Below are positions 23,616 to 32,628 of a stretch of DNA of 46,796 bases, piece after piece. Where the stretch lies: contig CALXLE010000142.1 of assembly GCA_944389115.1 (NCBI GenBank), positions 1 through 46,796 of the forward strand. The letters run 5' to 3'. The notes under the pieces were generated by a model. It saw nothing but the letters and a program-made list of their open reading frames with translations, was not told the origin of the DNA and did no database searches. The stretch's first letter is position 1. Every line of letters starts with the position of its first letter. A program made the translations under genes and the position numbers. The DNA comes from an uncultured Spirochaetaceae bacterium. GTDB taxonomy: Bacteria; Spirochaetota; Spirochaetia; Sphaerochaetales; Sphaerochaetaceae.

Positions 23616-25565
23616 ATGAGATGGTGGGAAGAGAATAACATAAGGCTTATACAGACGAATCTGCGTCAGACAGATGCTGTTGCCGATACCGATAGGCTTG
23701 TCAGCCAGTTTATTGATTTCGGGGCGAATACTGTTCTTCTCAATACCGCTGGGATAATGTCATTCTATCCTTCCAGCCTTCCTTATGAGTATATCAATCC
23801 ATATCTTGATGGCCGTGATTTCATCGGTGAGCTTGTTGAGAAGTGCCATGCCAATGGGATACGTGTCATATCACGGTTTGATTTCAGCAAGATACATAAA
23901 TCCATTTTCCAGCAGCATCCGGAATGGGCTTATGTATCTGATAAAGGCCAGACAATCGATTATAACGGGCTGATCCATACATGCATAAACAGTGAGTACC
24001 AGAACAGGTTGTCGCTTGAGATCATCGACGAGGTTCTTGATAGATATCCTGTCGACGGTGTGTTCTTCAATATGTTCGGGTTCGTCACCCGTGATTACTC
24101 GAATAATTACCATGGAATATGCCACTGCGAAGCGTGCAGGAAGAGGTTCCGCGATGCATATGGACTGGAGCTTCCGTCCTCTGAGGAACCAGGAACTCCC
24201 GGACTCCGTGAATACAGGCTCTTCCAGCGTGATTGCGTTGATGATATTCTCCAGCGGATCTACAGCAGGGTGAAAGCCCACAGCGAGGACATAGCTGTAT
24301 GCAATTATGCAGAGGAATATGTCGACGTCGTCATGAATGAATCCAATACGGAGATGCATCGTCCCTATCCGATATGGGACTATATGACTTCGGAGAATGT
24401 TTCCAGGGTATACTCATCAAGCGCCAAGGTCAGCGGAAACATAAGCATAAACGCATCAAGCCTTGATTATAGATTCCATGGTGTCTCAGAACATCTTGTC
24501 AGGCAGAGGTTCATCCAGTCGCTTGCTGCCTGCGGCCAGCTCTTCTGGTGCATAATAGGCGTGTTCGATGGCTATCAGGATAGGAAAAGCTTTAATGCCG
24601 TAAAGGAGATGTTCAGGCTACATCAGGAGAATATAGAGTACTTCGGAAGAAGGAAATCCATCTCCGAAGTGGCGATTATCTACCCATATAAGAATGAGGC
24701 AGATGCTCTGAAGGAGTTCCGTGGTATCTATACATTATGCAAGGAACGCCACATCCTTGCTGATGTCATAGAGAGAAGGTATCTCGGACGATGCGATCTT
24801 TCAGGATATAAGGCTATAGTCATCCCAGATCTGGATCCTGATGATAAACTTATGTCAGCTGTCAGAGAGGCATCTGTGCCTGTTATATGGACAGGATCCG
24901 CATGGGCAGAATCACAGTACAATGATGAGATTGCTTCATTGTTCGGTATCAGCGGAAAGACCGAGGCTGAGGATATAAAGTGGCACTATATATCAATCAG
25001 AGGAGTCTCCGAAGATACTGACTGGTGTCTGGCAGAGGGCAGTGCCGTTCCCTTCGATTCCGGCACCGATATGTCTCTCGAGCTTATCTCTGCAGGATTG
25101 TTCGGACCACCGGAGCTCTGTGGTGGCAATAATCCTGAAGGAAGATATCTCCAGTCTCGCAGCAATCATGGAACGATGATAGCGTTTGGTCCCGGAACGA
25201 TGTACCACAAATACGGATTCATGGAACATGCTGATGTTGTCTATAGCTCGCTGGCTTCATACGTAGATGCTCCGATTGTAGAAACTGATGCACCTTCTTC
25301 TGTTGAGATTGCAATTTCGGAGAATGAAAAAGGCCAGATTCTGCTTTTCCTTGTCAATCACACAGGCTTCAATGGCCGTACATACAACAAACCGGCAGAG
25401 CTTAAGGGCTTTAAGGTGCGGTTGCTGGAAATTGCGGGGTATCATGTTGCAGAGATGCTCTGTGATGGAAATGGGATGTACACTGAGGATATTTCTGCAG
25501 GTAACTTCTCTGTGGAGATCGGCTCCTTCGGTAGCTACATGATACTTGTGCTTGAAAAGGAGTGA
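23616..25565 (+). CDS. GHL6-type TIM-barrel glycosidase (possible GH151-like), copy 1
   Basis: A 649-residue intracellular protein without a signal peptide. The N-terminal half is a TIM barrel with IRLIQTNLRQTD, ISRFDFSKI, HPEWAY, a DGVFFNM segment (Asp147) and a CHCEAC cluster (Cys169, 171, 174). The middle part resembles the beta-galactosidase trimerisation fold (KAIVIPDLDPDD), and a small beta-domain ends the protein. This layout matches the hypothetical glycosyl hydrolase 6 group and, more tentatively, GH151 alpha-L-fucosidases. ATG 23616 is preferred: GGAGG lies 8 bases ahead and a paralogue begins at the matching WWE position. Starting at 23493 would add 41 residues covering two operators and a -10 box. 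A GntR gene follows after 2 bases. Confidence 0.75.
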   Translation: MRWWEENNIRLIQTNLRQTDAVADTDRLVSQFIDFGANTVLLNTAGIMSFYPSSLPYEYINPYLDGRDFIGELVEKCHANGIRVISRFDFSKIHKSIFQQHPEWAYVSDKGQTIDYNGLIHTCINSEYQNRLSLEIIDEVLDRYPVDGVFFNMFGFVTRDYSNNYHGICHCEACRKRFRDAYGLELPSSEEPGTPGLREYRLFQRDCVDDILQRIYSRVKAHSEDIAVCNYAEEYVDVVMNESNTEMHRPYPIWDYMTSENVSRVYSSSAKVSGNISINASSLDYRFHGVSEHLVRQRFIQSLAACGQLFWCIIGVFDGYQDRKSFNAVKEMFRLHQENIEYFGRRKSISEVAIIYPYKNEADALKEFRGIYTLCKERHILADVIERRYLGRCDLSGYKAIVIPDLDPDDKLMSAVREASVPVIWTGSAWAESQYNDEIASLFGISGKTEAEDIKWHYISIRGVSEDTDWCLAEGSAVPFDSGTDMSLELISAGLFGPPELCGGNNPEGRYLQSRSNHGTMIAFGPGTMYHKYGFMEHADVVYSSLASYVDAPIVETDAPSSVEIAISENEKGQILLFLVNHTGFNGRTYNKPAELKGFKVRLLEIAGYHVAEMLCDGNGMYTEDISAGNFSVEIGSFGSYMILVLEKE

Positions 25566-25567
25566 GA

Positions 25568-26278
25568 ATGCTGAGTCCGATAAAGACCGACAGGCTTTAT
25601 GTGATCATTATGGATCAGATTACTCAGATGATAGATGATGAGAATCTTGGCCCCGGTGACAGATTGCCTTCAGAGAGGAAAATAGCATCGGAACTCGCTG
25701 TAAGCCGAGTATCTGTACGGCAAGCAATCTCTGCGCTTGTGGATGATGGGTTGCTTGTTGTTAGACCTGGAGGTGGAACATATGTTGCTGATACTGCAGG
25801 GGTGTCAGGAGTAGTCTGCAATCTCAGCATGCATCTTGCAAAAGGGCAGATCAACCCTGCGCATATTGCAGAGGTGCGGCTTTTGATTGAGCCTGAGATA
25901 GCCCGGCTCTGTGCTTTGAATGCCGATTCAGAGACCTGTATGAAGCTGGAGAATCTGCTTGATAGAAAGAGACTGTCAGAGGGCAGAGGTGCATCATATA
26001 ACAGTATGAATGATGACTTCCATATGGCTATTGCCGAGGGATCAGGTAATCCGGTATATGCAGTCCTGATGAAGGATATAATAGGAATGATGAAGAACAA
26101 TATGTGGAGATTCAGCAAGCAGAAATCAGCATCAAGACTTGAAGTTCTTAATCTCCATCTTGATCAGCATGAAGCGCTTTATGGAGCTATCACGGCTCAT
26201 AAGGGGGAACTTGCGAAGGAAATCATGGAGCAGCATATTGGAAGCATAGAGAACGAGATGATCAAAGTCTTTTGTTGA
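25568..26278 (+). CDS. GntR/FadR-family regulator, glycosidase-linked, copy 1
   Basis: A 236-residue FadR-subfamily repressor. The winged helix (about 5-75) contains GDRLPSERKIASELAVSR, VRQAISALVDDGLL and PGGGTYVAD. The FCD ligand domain holds the MNDDFHMAIAEGSGN segment and LDQHEALYGAI. It starts 2 bases after the glycosidase stop with AAGGAG 5 bases before ATG, so it is in the same operon and probably controls it through the TGGTA-N9-TACCA sites at 23525-23565. It is clearly paralogous to the proteins at 32629-33363 and 41516-42238. Confidence 0.9.
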   Translation: MLSPIKTDRLYVIIMDQITQMIDDENLGPGDRLPSERKIASELAVSRVSVRQAISALVDDGLLVVRPGGGTYVADTAGVSGVVCNLSMHLAKGQINPAHIAEVRLLIEPEIARLCALNADSETCMKLENLLDRKRLSEGRGASYNSMNDDFHMAIAEGSGNPVYAVLMKDIIGMMKNNMWRFSKQKSASRLEVLNLHLDQHEALYGAITAHKGELAKEIMEQHIGSIENEMIKVFC

Positions 26279-26433
26279 TTGGTTGTTATCATTGTTTTAT
26301 CAAGGTAGCTTGAAGCCTTTGATTAATACATTGCGTTGTTGTTTCAAAATACTTGCTTTCTGTTTTTTCTTATATTTTGAACTGAATGGGTATAAGTAAG
26401 AATCAATGGGGGTAAGGTCCCGAGTTGAAGAAA

Positions 26434-26462
26434 TTGACGATATCGTACACATAGTATACATT
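26434..26462 (+). promoter_or_regulatory. Promoter of the toxin-antitoxin pair
   Basis: TTGACG (26434-26439), 17 bases, TACATT (26457-26462). The spacer and -10 overlap GTACAC and the palindrome GTATAC, a likely binding site for the ribbon-helix-helix antitoxin. AGGAGG follows before the antitoxin ATG. Confidence 0.5.
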
Positions 26463-26482
26463 ATATATAGGAGGGTTTTAAA

Positions 26483-26731
26483 ATGCCTGCAACAACTAAA
26501 ACAGCAATGACTACAGCGACTTTCAGGCTTCCTCCTGAGTTGAAAGCCCGCGTGGACAATCTGGCAAAGATGACAAGGAGAAGTCCTAGCTCTTTCTATT
26601 CACAGTTAGTTGAAGAGCATATCGGAGAACTGGAAGAGGTCTACAGATGCTTGGCTATCCGAGAAGGGATTAAGGCTGGAACCATTAAGACTTACACTAC
26701 CGAAGAAGTAGAGAATGAGCTTGGTCTATGA
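26483..26731 (+). CDS. Ribbon-helix-helix antitoxin (RelB type)
   Basis: An 82-residue protein. Its N-terminal half (TTATFRLPPELKARVDNLAK, then RRSPSSFYSQLVEEHI) is a classic ribbon-helix-helix DNA-binding domain. The C-terminal tail, ending EEVENELGL, would wrap the toxin. AGGAGG precedes ATG, and the stop overlaps the toxin ATG (ATGA). It probably represses its own promoter together with the toxin. No other genes of the pair's kind are nearby, and the locus lies between two glycosidase units. Confidence 0.88.
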   Translation: MPATTKTAMTTATFRLPPELKARVDNLAKMTRRSPSSFYSQLVEEHIGELEEVYRCLAIREGIKAGTIKTYTTEEVENELGL

Positions 26732-26985
26732 GGGTCTTGTATTCAGATCTCAGCTTAAAACAGCTAAAGAAGATGGGAAAGTCTGAGGCCAAGAGGATCA
26801 TCAACTACATGAAAGAGATTGAGAGACTGGACAATCCCAGAGTCAGAGGAAAGGCCCTTGTCGAGAATCTAAAGGGATTCTGGCGTTATCGCGTCGGAGA
26901 TTGGAGGGTAATCTGTGACATCGTTGACGAGGAGATAATCATCCATGTCATTGAAGTAGGGCACAGGCGGGAAGTGTATAAATGA
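26728..26985 (+). CDS. RelE/ParE-superfamily toxin
   Basis: An 85-residue toxin. The pattern LKQLKKMG, GKALVENLKGFWRYRVGDWRVIC and the ending IEVGHRREVYK matches the RelE branch, with basic residues in the GDWRVI strand and the HRREVY tail typical of the ribosome-dependent mRNA interferases. It overlaps the antitoxin stop by 4 bases (ATGA), ensuring coupled translation. It appears full-length and intact. Confidence 0.9.
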   Translation: MRVLYSDLSLKQLKKMGKSEAKRIINYMKEIERLDNPRVRGKALVENLKGFWRYRVGDWRVICDIVDEEIIIHVIEVGHRREVYK

Positions 26986-27083
26986 TCAGATAGAAGGGCG
27001 CTCTTCTATTGTATTTGAAGTTTTCCATGCAAGTATAGATAAATAGAGGACTACTTCGTTTTGTTTCTTGTGCTGATAAACAG

Positions 27084-27120
27084 AACTGGCTCCCAATTGC
27101 CGAGAGCCAGTTTTATGTTT
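27084..27120. terminator. Bidirectional terminator between the TA pair and the minus-strand glycosidase
   Basis: AACTGGCTC (27084-27092) pairs perfectly with GAGCCAGTT (27104-27112). On the plus strand TTTTATGTTTTA follows. On the minus strand it lies just after the glycosidase stop, but its T-run (CTGTTT) is poorer. Confidence 0.7.
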
Positions 27121-29126
27121 TATTTCTTGTAGCTGATCCTGATGCATTCGTAGTTGTTGAGCTCTGGCAGGGTGAATGAGAGCTTTCCATTATCCTGTTT
27201 GAATTCAATTGCTTTCTCTGAACATATTGTGTTCACAGATTCGACCTTGCGTTCATTGCATAGCTCTATGCATATATCCCTGACAGGAATCGGCTCGAAA
27301 TACGATGTTCCGAAGTGTCCTGTTGCATTTACAAACTGAACAAGCGAATAATCCTTGCTTCTTGATGTCGCATAAGTGACCTCAACCATTCTGGATGTAT
27401 CGGATACAGAATGATTGCCGGCAACATTAAGGATTATATCCTTCATGAAGTTCAGCGTATTGTCATATCCTTCCTGGTAATACAGTCTGCCAGGTTCCCA
27501 TGGGATGAATATGCACTTTCCTTTTCCGAAGGAATTGACAGTCAATCCCGGGAAATCAGAGATCTGTGTGAAGTAGCATCTTTCAGGAGGTCCATACATA
27601 TGAGGTGGAATCAGCTTCATGTATTCCGATGTCTTATCTGAATAGTCCGCATAGATATATTTGTCCCCAACCATTACGATTGAATAGTCCTTCATGCTGG
27701 AGAATAGCTCTTTTTCCCTATCATCAGCTATCAGCATCGAAGACTCCATATCCTCACGGACATAGCGGATTTCATTTATGCCAGCCTCTTCTCCAAACGG
27801 ATTTGCAACCTCGTTATATGATTCATCATATTTTCCGCTGTCATAAACAACAATCAGGTTGCCTCCATCTTTGACGAACTGGCTGAGCTTCTTTTTTACA
27901 ACAGTGTCTATCTTGCGTATTGAAGGAATGATGATTGTCCTGTATTTGCTGAAATCAGAAGTCTCCGTGAGCTTGCTTTCCATAACTTCATCAAAGATGA
28001 CATGGGATTCGGTCAATGCTCTCACCCAGCCTCTTTCCTCTGGGGAGCTATCCCATATCCATGATTTGAAGAGCAGAACCTCTGATTCCGAATCCATATC
28101 CCTGAAAAGCTTTTCATTTTCCTTATGGAAAGCGAATACCTTCTTAACATTTTCGAAGCCGGATTTATCCAGATGGTTATCAAGTCTTCCCATAAGGTAA
28201 TAATCAAGTCCGCCGAGATTAGCCAGATCCTGGTAAAGCCTGAGCTTGAACTGGGCTGGGCCCACTGCTATATGCCTGAAATAGAAGCCGACGAAATCAA
28301 CACAGGTGTTGCTTGCTATCACATGGCCATCTATGCCACGTATAGTCCTTGTATTTGATGAAGCACTGTACTGATAGAATGGGAGGGGCCTGCGGTATTC
28401 CGTATTCGATTCCATCCTGAAATAATCGACTTCATTTACTGCAACTTCCGGATTGATTGATTTTATGAATCTGCAAGTTTCTGCGGTCTGCTGCTTGACT
28501 ATCCTGTCCTTAAAAAGGATGTACTTCCTATAAACTGGATCATTCATGTCATGGCTCTCTGGGAGCTCAAGTCCGAACATCTCCCGGAATTTCCTTTTGC
28601 AGTTATTACAATGGCAGATTCCTATCTTGTTGTATGAATAATCTTTCTCGTTGAATCCTCCCATGTTGAAGTAGAAGCCATCAATATCGAATTTCTCAAG
28701 AACCTCACGAAGAATCTTCTTCGCATATTCCTGCTGATATCCGCCGCATACACATGCATGGACATCACCGTTGTAATTCACTATTGATCCATCCTTCTTT
28801 CTGAAGGCCCATTCTGGGTGTCGCTGGTAAACCGGTTCCCTGATTTTGGAGAAGTCCATACGGGCGATTACCTTTATACCATTCTCATGGCATTTGGAAA
28901 TGATATTGGAGAGATTATCACCATGAAGGAACTGGCTCTGGTATTCATCTTCTAGAGATGTCTCGTAGCTGGCGATTATACCTCCTGTGTTTATCATAAC
29001 AATGGTTGCATTAAAGTCTTTCAGATCCTGAACATACCTGTCAGAATCCATATCTTCCATATCAATTTCACGGAGATTAGTCTGAATCATCCGCCATGGA
29101 TATCCTTCCCACCAGTGCTTTCCCAT
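27120..29126 (-). CDS. GHL6-type TIM-barrel glycosidase (possible GH151-like), copy 2
   Basis: A 668-residue paralogue of the enzyme at 23616-25565, with the same landmarks: WWEGYPWRMIQTNLRE, VIARMDFSKI, HPEWAF, DGFYFNMGGF (Asp149), CHCNNC (Cys171, 173, 176) and an ESNTEYRRP loop. A trimerisation-like domain (about 370-560) and a C-terminal beta-domain follow. There is no signal peptide. AAGGAG precedes ATG 29126. The promoter is predicted at 29168-29195 on the minus strand, with a perfect TGGT-N3-ACCA site at its start point. It is divergent from a sugar importer with the same operator type, so import and cleavage are probably co-induced. The substrate is not determinable; alpha-fucosides are one option. 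Confidence 0.78.
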   Translation of the reverse strand: MGKHWWEGYPWRMIQTNLREIDMEDMDSDRYVQDLKDFNATIVMINTGGIIASYETSLEDEYQSQFLHGDNLSNIISKCHENGIKVIARMDFSKIREPVYQRHPEWAFRKKDGSIVNYNGDVHACVCGGYQQEYAKKILREVLEKFDIDGFYFNMGGFNEKDYSYNKIGICHCNNCKRKFREMFGLELPESHDMNDPVYRKYILFKDRIVKQQTAETCRFIKSINPEVAVNEVDYFRMESNTEYRRPLPFYQYSASSNTRTIRGIDGHVIASNTCVDFVGFYFRHIAVGPAQFKLRLYQDLANLGGLDYYLMGRLDNHLDKSGFENVKKVFAFHKENEKLFRDMDSESEVLLFKSWIWDSSPEERGWVRALTESHVIFDEVMESKLTETSDFSKYRTIIIPSIRKIDTVVKKKLSQFVKDGGNLIVVYDSGKYDESYNEVANPFGEEAGINEIRYVREDMESSMLIADDREKELFSSMKDYSIVMVGDKYIYADYSDKTSEYMKLIPPHMYGPPERCYFTQISDFPGLTVNSFGKGKCIFIPWEPGRLYYQEGYDNTLNFMKDIILNVAGNHSVSDTSRMVEVTYATSRSKDYSLVQFVNATGHFGTSYFEPIPVRDICIELCNERKVESVNTICSEKAIEFKQDNGKLSFTLPELNNYECIRISYKK

Positions 29127-29154
29127 ATGTATCTCCTTTTGGTTTTTTGATTGA

Positions 29155-29195
29155 TGGTATGACCATTATGATAAACCATTACCATGCAAAGTCAA
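29155..29195 (-). promoter_or_regulatory. Promoter and GntR-type operator of the minus-strand glycosidase
   Basis: Read on the minus strand: TTGACT (29195-29190), 16 bases, TATCAT (29173-29168). A perfect TGGTATGACCA (29155-29165) sits over the expected start. This TGGT-N3-ACCA form is the known FadR-subfamily operator pattern. Confidence 0.6.
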
Positions 29196-29314
29196 ATAAA
29201 ATATCAATAGAATTACGTATGGAAGATATCCTCAGTACAAATATTTATATATAAATAAATTATATGTAGAATCAATAGGCATTCAAAGAGCATTATAAAA
29301 TTTTCAGATTTTAT

Positions 29315-29372
29315 TTGCCAACTCTCTGAACTCCGTTTTATAATTGGCCTAACTAGCATAGTGGTCGCACCA
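29315..29372 (+). promoter_or_regulatory. Promoter and GntR-type operator of the sugar importer operon
   Basis: TTGCCA (29315-29320), 18 bases, and a perfect TATAAT (29339-29344). TGGTCGCACCA (29362-29372) lies about 11 bases after the expected start. It is the same TGGT-N3-ACCA operator as at 29155-29165. Confidence 0.65.
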
Positions 29373-29394
29373 ATTTTTGTGCAGGAGGAGACGA

Positions 29395-30297
29395 ATGGGA
29401 AAAGCAAATTCTCTGAAATACTCAAAGAATAAAAGTGAAAGCAAATGGATTGGCTTTCTGTTTATTCTTCCTTGGTTGATCGGGCTGATCTGCTTCAAAG
29501 CTGGTCCTCTTCTTATGTCCTTCATTCTTTCATTCATGAATTACAACATAGTCTCGAATCCAAGGTTTATTGGTTTTCAGAATTATGCCAATATGCTTGG
29601 TGATGCAGACTTCATCAATGCTCTTGGAATAAGCTTTGAGTATGTTCTCCTAACAGCTCCTACAAGGTTGCTGTTCTCACTTTTCATTGCATATCTGCTT
29701 GCGCAGAAAGTCGCGGGAATAGGGCTTTTCAGAGCTGTGTATTATATCCCTTCGCTGATGGGAGGCAACGTCGCTATAGCGATTCTCTGGAGATACATGT
29801 TCTCTGAAAATGGTCTTATCAACAACCTCCTTGCATTGATTGGAATACAGGGGAAAGCTTGGTTAGCCGGTGATTTCTCTGCTCTATGCGTAGTCAGCTT
29901 GCTGCACGTCTGGCAGTTCGGAGCAACCATGGTCATCTTCCTGGCAGCTTTCAAAGGTGTTCCTTCATCAATCATAGAGGCTGCAACGATAGATGGAGCC
30001 TCAAGATGGAGGATATTCATAAGTGTGCAGCTGCCATATATCACTCCTGTCATCTTCTTTAATACAATGACGAATCTTGTAAATGCCTTCCAGGAATTCA
30101 ATTCGCCGTTCGTCATTACCAATGGCGGACCGTCGGGCGCTACGACATTGTTGTCGCTCCTCATTTACAATAATGCCTTCTCCTATCTGAAGATGGGATA
30201 TTCAAGCGGATTGTCTGTCGTTCTTTTCGTAATCATAGTCGCTGTGACCATGATTCTCTTCTCGTCATCGAAATACTGGGTCAACTATCAGGATTAA
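29395..30297 (+). CDS. Sugar ABC transporter permease (MalF/UgpA type)
   Basis: A 300-residue inner-membrane permease with six hydrophobic segments. The EAA loop IEAATIDGASRWRIFISVQLP (near residue 200), which contacts the ATPase, is intact. ATG 29395 follows AGGAGG by 6 bases; an in-frame start at 29377 would lie across that site. It is the first gene of a permease-permease-binding protein operon. No ATPase gene is nearby, so a shared MsmK-type ATPase encoded elsewhere probably drives it, which is common for such importers. Confidence 0.92.
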   Translation: MGKANSLKYSKNKSESKWIGFLFILPWLIGLICFKAGPLLMSFILSFMNYNIVSNPRFIGFQNYANMLGDADFINALGISFEYVLLTAPTRLLFSLFIAYLLAQKVAGIGLFRAVYYIPSLMGGNVAIAILWRYMFSENGLINNLLALIGIQGKAWLAGDFSALCVVSLLHVWQFGATMVIFLAAFKGVPSSIIEAATIDGASRWRIFISVQLPYITPVIFFNTMTNLVNAFQEFNSPFVITNGGPSGATTLLSLLIYNNAFSYLKMGYSSGLSVVLFVIIVAVTMILFSSSKYWVNYQD

Positions 30298-30310
30298 GGA
30301 GGTATCAGAT

Positions 30311-31156
30311 ATGACATTAAGGAAAAGAATCAACAGCACGCTTGCATACATTGTTCTGGTCATTGTCGGTGTTGTCATCATCTATCCATTTCTATGGCTG
30401 GTAGGATCATCATTCAAGACTACATATGAGATTTTCGCAGAACCTGGTATCATTCCGCATAATCCAACGTTCAATGCATATATAAACGGCTGGAAGGGCG
30501 GTGGAACTGTCGCATTCGATGTTTTCTTCAAGAATACATTCTTCTATGCGATTCTTAAGGTTATCTTTACAGTATTCTCTGCAACTATCACGGCATATGG
30601 ATTTACTCGATTCGAGTTCCCGTTCCGTAAGCCTCTTCAGGCAATCCTGATAGGAACATTGCTCTTCCCCGCGGTTGTTGTCATTGTTCCTTCGTACATA
30701 ATATTTGCAAGAATAGGATGGTCAGATTCCTACTATCCGCTTCTTGTTCCGGCTTTATTGGCAGGTGAGACATATTTTGTATATCTTCTGATGCAGTTTT
30801 TCAGAACGATTCCGAGAGAGATGGATGAAGCTGCGATGATTGATGGTTGCGGGCCTGTTAAGAGACTTTTTCTGATTCTCGTTCCGCTTATCAAGCCTTC
30901 TGTTGTAACTGTTGTTCTGTTCCAGTTCATATGGGCATGCAATGACTTCCTGAATCCAATGATCTATCTTTCCACGGAAACGAAGTTCCCTGTATCTGTT
31001 GGTCTGAAGATGACAATGGATTCCTCTGCGGGACTTATCAAATGGGAGAATATCTTTGCAATGTCCGTACTGGCGATTCTGCCACCTCTTGTGCTTTTCA
31101 TTCTTGCACAGAGGAACTTTATCGAGGGTATTTCAACCTCTGGGTTGAAGGGATAA
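30311..31156 (+). CDS. Sugar ABC transporter permease (MalG/UgpE type)
   Basis: A 281-residue partner permease with six hydrophobic segments. It has the EAA loop MDEAAMIDGCGPVKRLFLILVP and the family C-terminus FIEGISTSGLKG. GGAGG lies 7 bases before ATG, and the gene begins 13 bases after the first permease stop. The two subunits would form the transmembrane channel for an oligosaccharide or monosaccharide. Confidence 0.93.
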   Translation: MTLRKRINSTLAYIVLVIVGVVIIYPFLWLVGSSFKTTYEIFAEPGIIPHNPTFNAYINGWKGGGTVAFDVFFKNTFFYAILKVIFTVFSATITAYGFTRFEFPFRKPLQAILIGTLLFPAVVVIVPSYIIFARIGWSDSYYPLLVPALLAGETYFVYLLMQFFRTIPREMDEAAMIDGCGPVKRLFLILVPLIKPSVVTVVLFQFIWACNDFLNPMIYLSTETKFPVSVGLKMTMDSSAGLIKWENIFAMSVLAILPPLVLFILAQRNFIEGISTSGLKG

Positions 31157-31173
31157 AAAGGAGGAAAGTCATA

Positions 31174-32529
31174 ATGATGAAGAAACTTTCTGTATTGGTG
31201 CTTGTGCTTGTTTCCCTGTTTATGCCATTGTTTGCTGGTGGCGCAGGAGAGAAAGCGGATCCATCTGCTGTACTTGTAGCTGAATATGAGCCTGCTGAAA
31301 TCAGCTTTATGTGGTGGGGAAATGATACGAGAAATGCTGCCACTATTGCTGCTGGTGATATCTATATGGAGCAGAATCCTGGCGAGAGCATTGTATATAT
31401 GCCAAACCCGTTTGATGGATACCATGATAAGATCATTATCCAGCTTGCAAATGGAACAGCCCCTGATCTTTTCTGCTTCAGCACAGAATGGATGGGCGAG
31501 GTAGGCTTTGCAGAGAATCCTGTTCTGTTGGATCTCAATCTTGTATCTGATGAATATCTTGATGTTTCAACGATTGATCCGAATCTTCTTGCTGGTGGAG
31601 GTTATAACGGCAAGCTTTTCGGTATCCCGACCGGAGTCAGCGGATGGATGTTCGGTTATTACAAGGCCGCTCTTGATGAATATGTCGCAAAGACAGGAGC
31701 TCCCTATCCACCAGCACCCGGTGAGACATGGACACTTGAGGAGATGTATGAGTACGGAAAGGCCTATCATGAGGCAATGGGACCAACATCCTGTCTGTTC
31801 CATACAAGCCAGGAGCTTGGAAATTTCCTCGTATATGTTCTCAGTGAGCTGAATGGTGAGTTCTATCTTGATGAGAGCTGTCATCTGACATTTACAGAGG
31901 ATAAGCTTCTTGAGGCATTAAAGATCGTAAAGGCATTCACAGAAGCTGGCGTTCTTCCTCCAGCTGCTCTTCAGGTTGAGATGTATGCAGGCGGAACTGA
32001 CAATTATCTGGCAACAGGAGCTGCTGGTGGAGCATTCATGTGGACAAGCAATATTGCGGAACATGAGGGCAAGGTCAATACCTCTGTTGTTCCTATGGCA
32101 TACCCAGTTATTGGAAGGCCTGAGAATGATGGACTTTTCATCAGACCTGCACAGTTCTGGTCAATAAAGTCAACTTCAGAGCATCCTAACAATGCAGCGA
32201 AGTTCCTCAACTTCATCGTCAATTCCCCAGATGCTATCAGAGCTCTTGGTCTTGAGCGCTCTGTTCCTCCAACACAGGCTGGACAGGATGTTCTTGCTGA
32301 AGCTGGAATGCTTGAGGGTAATGTATATGAGTCTACTGCTTATCTCATGGAATCTGCTGGAGCTCCATACAACTGGTTCATTCTTCAGACTCAGGTTATC
32401 GATGAGATAGAGGACTACTACCAGGAAGTTATTCTTGATAAGATGACTCCGGAAGAGGCTGCTCCTGCTCTCATGGCTTCTCTTGAGAAGATCACAGCAG
32501 AGGTCAGGGCAAATAATAACCTCGAGTAG
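31174..32529 (+). CDS. Sugar ABC transporter substrate-binding protein
   Basis: A 451-residue cluster-B (MalE-like) binding protein. The start at 31174 follows AAGGAGG by 9 bases. It gives a signal peptide ending in PLFAGGAGEK with no Cys; an in-frame start at 31042 lies inside the permease gene and is rejected. MWWGNDTRNAA and PDLFCFSTEWMGE are typical ligand-lobe segments. The ligand is unknown, but the locus context with glycosidases indicates an oligosaccharide. It is followed by a strong hairpin and a GntR gene. Confidence 0.92.
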   Translation: MMKKLSVLVLVLVSLFMPLFAGGAGEKADPSAVLVAEYEPAEISFMWWGNDTRNAATIAAGDIYMEQNPGESIVYMPNPFDGYHDKIIIQLANGTAPDLFCFSTEWMGEVGFAENPVLLDLNLVSDEYLDVSTIDPNLLAGGGYNGKLFGIPTGVSGWMFGYYKAALDEYVAKTGAPYPPAPGETWTLEEMYEYGKAYHEAMGPTSCLFHTSQELGNFLVYVLSELNGEFYLDESCHLTFTEDKLLEALKIVKAFTEAGVLPPAALQVEMYAGGTDNYLATGAAGGAFMWTSNIAEHEGKVNTSVVPMAYPVIGRPENDGLFIRPAQFWSIKSTSEHPNNAAKFLNFIVNSPDAIRALGLERSVPPTQAGQDVLAEAGMLEGNVYESTAYLMESAGAPYNWFILQTQVIDEIEDYYQEVILDKMTPEEAAPALMASLEKITAEVRANNNLE

Positions 32530-32549
32530 GTCTTGAACTGATTTTCTTA

Positions 32550-32583
32550 AATTCTGCAGCGTATGAATTTGCGCTGCAGAATT
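32550..32583 (+). terminator. Hairpin between the binding-protein gene and gntR
   Basis: AATTCTGCAGCG (32550-32561) pairs perfectly with CGCTGCAGAATT (32572-32583). There is no T-run, so it is more likely to protect the upstream mRNA 3' end than to be an efficient terminator. Confidence 0.5.
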
Positions 32584-32628
32584 CATAAAAGTATAATAGT
32601 TAAAATAGTTTGTTTGGTGGGAGAGATA

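Noticed and set aside
26279-26433. Terminator after gntR copy 1
   Set aside because: Only a 4-bp AAGG/CCTT pairing is visible and no proper T-run follows; I see no other feature before the toxin-antitoxin promoter.
31042-31173. 44-residue N-terminal extension of the sugar-binding protein
   Set aside because: It lies inside the permease gene, and the signal peptide and AAGGAGG place the start at 31174.
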